DNA of 64,000 nt from Microglena sp. YARC. Lineage: Eukaryota > Chlorophyta > Chlorophyceae > Chlamydomonadales > Chlamydomonadaceae. The notes beneath the pieces were generated by a model. The model had not been told where the DNA came from. It saw only the letters and a program-made list of their open reading frames with translations, and searched no databases. The stretch is taken from positions 53,502,128 through 53,566,127 of the forward strand of contig CM039463.1 of the NCBI GenBank assembly GCA_022414725.1, read 5' to 3'. Positions 63,330-64,000 of this stretch are shown piece after piece. Position numbers and translations under genes: made by a program. Position 1 is the stretch's first letter; each line of letters begins with the position of its first letter.

Positions 63330-64000
63330 ACAGTAGGATAACACACGAACAACACGAGACTGGACGCATTAGTTTCCAGAGAAGATGAAGTCTGGATATT
63401 TTGTTGCGAATAATTTTGCTCGCTCCGTACTTTTCTAGTGTCTGCGCCTGCAATTCGCATGCGCTATGCAGTACCTACGAATTAATCGGTAAAAGAAGAT
63501 CTGAAGGAGCAGGACCTTGCGCATGGTGAAATGATGAGCGAGGAGAGAGATAGGCGCAACCAGAGACTCTCTCTGGGCGCAACCTCTCAGCCTCGAGACG
63601 TCCCACGACAACCTGCATGCTCCATGAAAACACTGGACGAGGCTGTATAAATTGCCTCGCCATTGATGAAAGAGACGTAACTGCAGGGTTTTACTCGGGA
63701 ACAAACGAGACTGAGTACGCATAATGATCAGAAATAATGAAGTCGTGAGATTTTGTTGCGAGTATCTCTTCACTCGTTTCCTACTTCTGTACCGCCTGCG
63801 CCTGCAGCTCGCATGGATAGAAGAAGGCCAAGACCGCACCAGCACCAGCTCATGGGATAGAGGTGGGTAACAGGCTCCATCAACTCCGCCATTGAAGAAG
63901 GGTGAGGCACCAGAATTTTGCTAGTCACGAAGCAAGGTGTTCGCATGATTGGAATAATTGTCGAATTCCTAGGTGTTGCGAGTATCTCCCCAAGCACCTG
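63330..64000. repeat. About 350-nt direct repeat, two copies and the start of a third
   Basis: Blocks of the form GAGACTGRRTACGCATWA, ATTTTGTTGCGARTA and TGCGCCTGCARYTCGCATG occur at 63,355-63,462 and 63,708-63,815, and TGTTGCGAGTATCTC recurs at 63,973. Minus-strand frames across it have no known domain. Confidence 0.6.

Overview
This window is nuclear DNA of a eukaryote, most likely a green alga or another member of the Viridiplantae. The reasons are spliceosomal GT-AG introns, dense Copia, gypsy, hAT-like and PIF-like elements, and a six-exon splicing-factor gene (CWC21/SRRM2 type) whose conserved block after the cwf21 domain resembles the plant form as I recall it. I cannot name the lineage. 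There is no sign of bacterial, organellar or viral gene organisation. Sequence quality is uneven: about 18,300-24,190 and 25,194-30,600 look like poorly corrected long reads, and 24,194-25,193 is a 1000-N scaffold gap. At least a dozen C or G homopolymers of 17 nt or more punctuate the window.

Layout. 1-5.5 kb: a minus-strand gene for an unrecognised multi-pass membrane protein (first exon at 4996-5471, conserved exons at 1745-3028), with C-rich minisatellites in its introns. 6.7-9.3 kb: a decayed Copia gag-protease-like fragment split by a 1,018-bp hAT-type element with a perfect 8-bp target duplication. 9.6-23.6 kb: nested Copia retrotransposons on the minus strand. Element B sits inside the reverse transcriptase of element A with a 5-bp duplication, and unequal recombination has added a 1,567-bp tandem copy of LTR plus RNase H. 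25-31.5 kb: satellite and minisatellite DNA. 32.65-32.94 kb: a possible two-exon gene for a very small membrane protein. 34.8-35.4 kb: tandem repeats.

35.9-47.4 kb (minus): the CWC21/SRRM2-like gene, the one clearly conserved host gene. Its six coding exons sum to 2,976 nt (991 residues plus stop). Its 9 kb of introns are filled by material copied from its own exon-intron boundaries, a 44-nt satellite, hAT MITEs and simple repeats. One 150-nt duplication of exon 3 stays in frame, so an upstream acceptor could add 50 codons.

48.0-52.5 kb: a young Copia element (98.9% identical LTRs, 5-bp duplication) that carries a nested TRIM-like mini-element with its own 5-bp duplication, plus a segment resembling the 5' half of initiator tRNA-Met. 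53.05-54.54 kb: a 1,489-bp hAT-type element with GCGC-rich subterminal arrays and an 8-bp duplication. 56.2-59.7 kb: a degenerate Ty3/gypsy chromovirus-like element. 61.96-63.26 kb: two adjacent TIR elements with TAA duplications (PIF/Harbinger-like), the first ending in a long hairpin.

Nothing here forms an operon or defence-like system. The most distinctive signal is the self-duplication of splice-site regions inside the introns of a splicing-factor gene. The transposon nesting is resolved below to exact target duplications.
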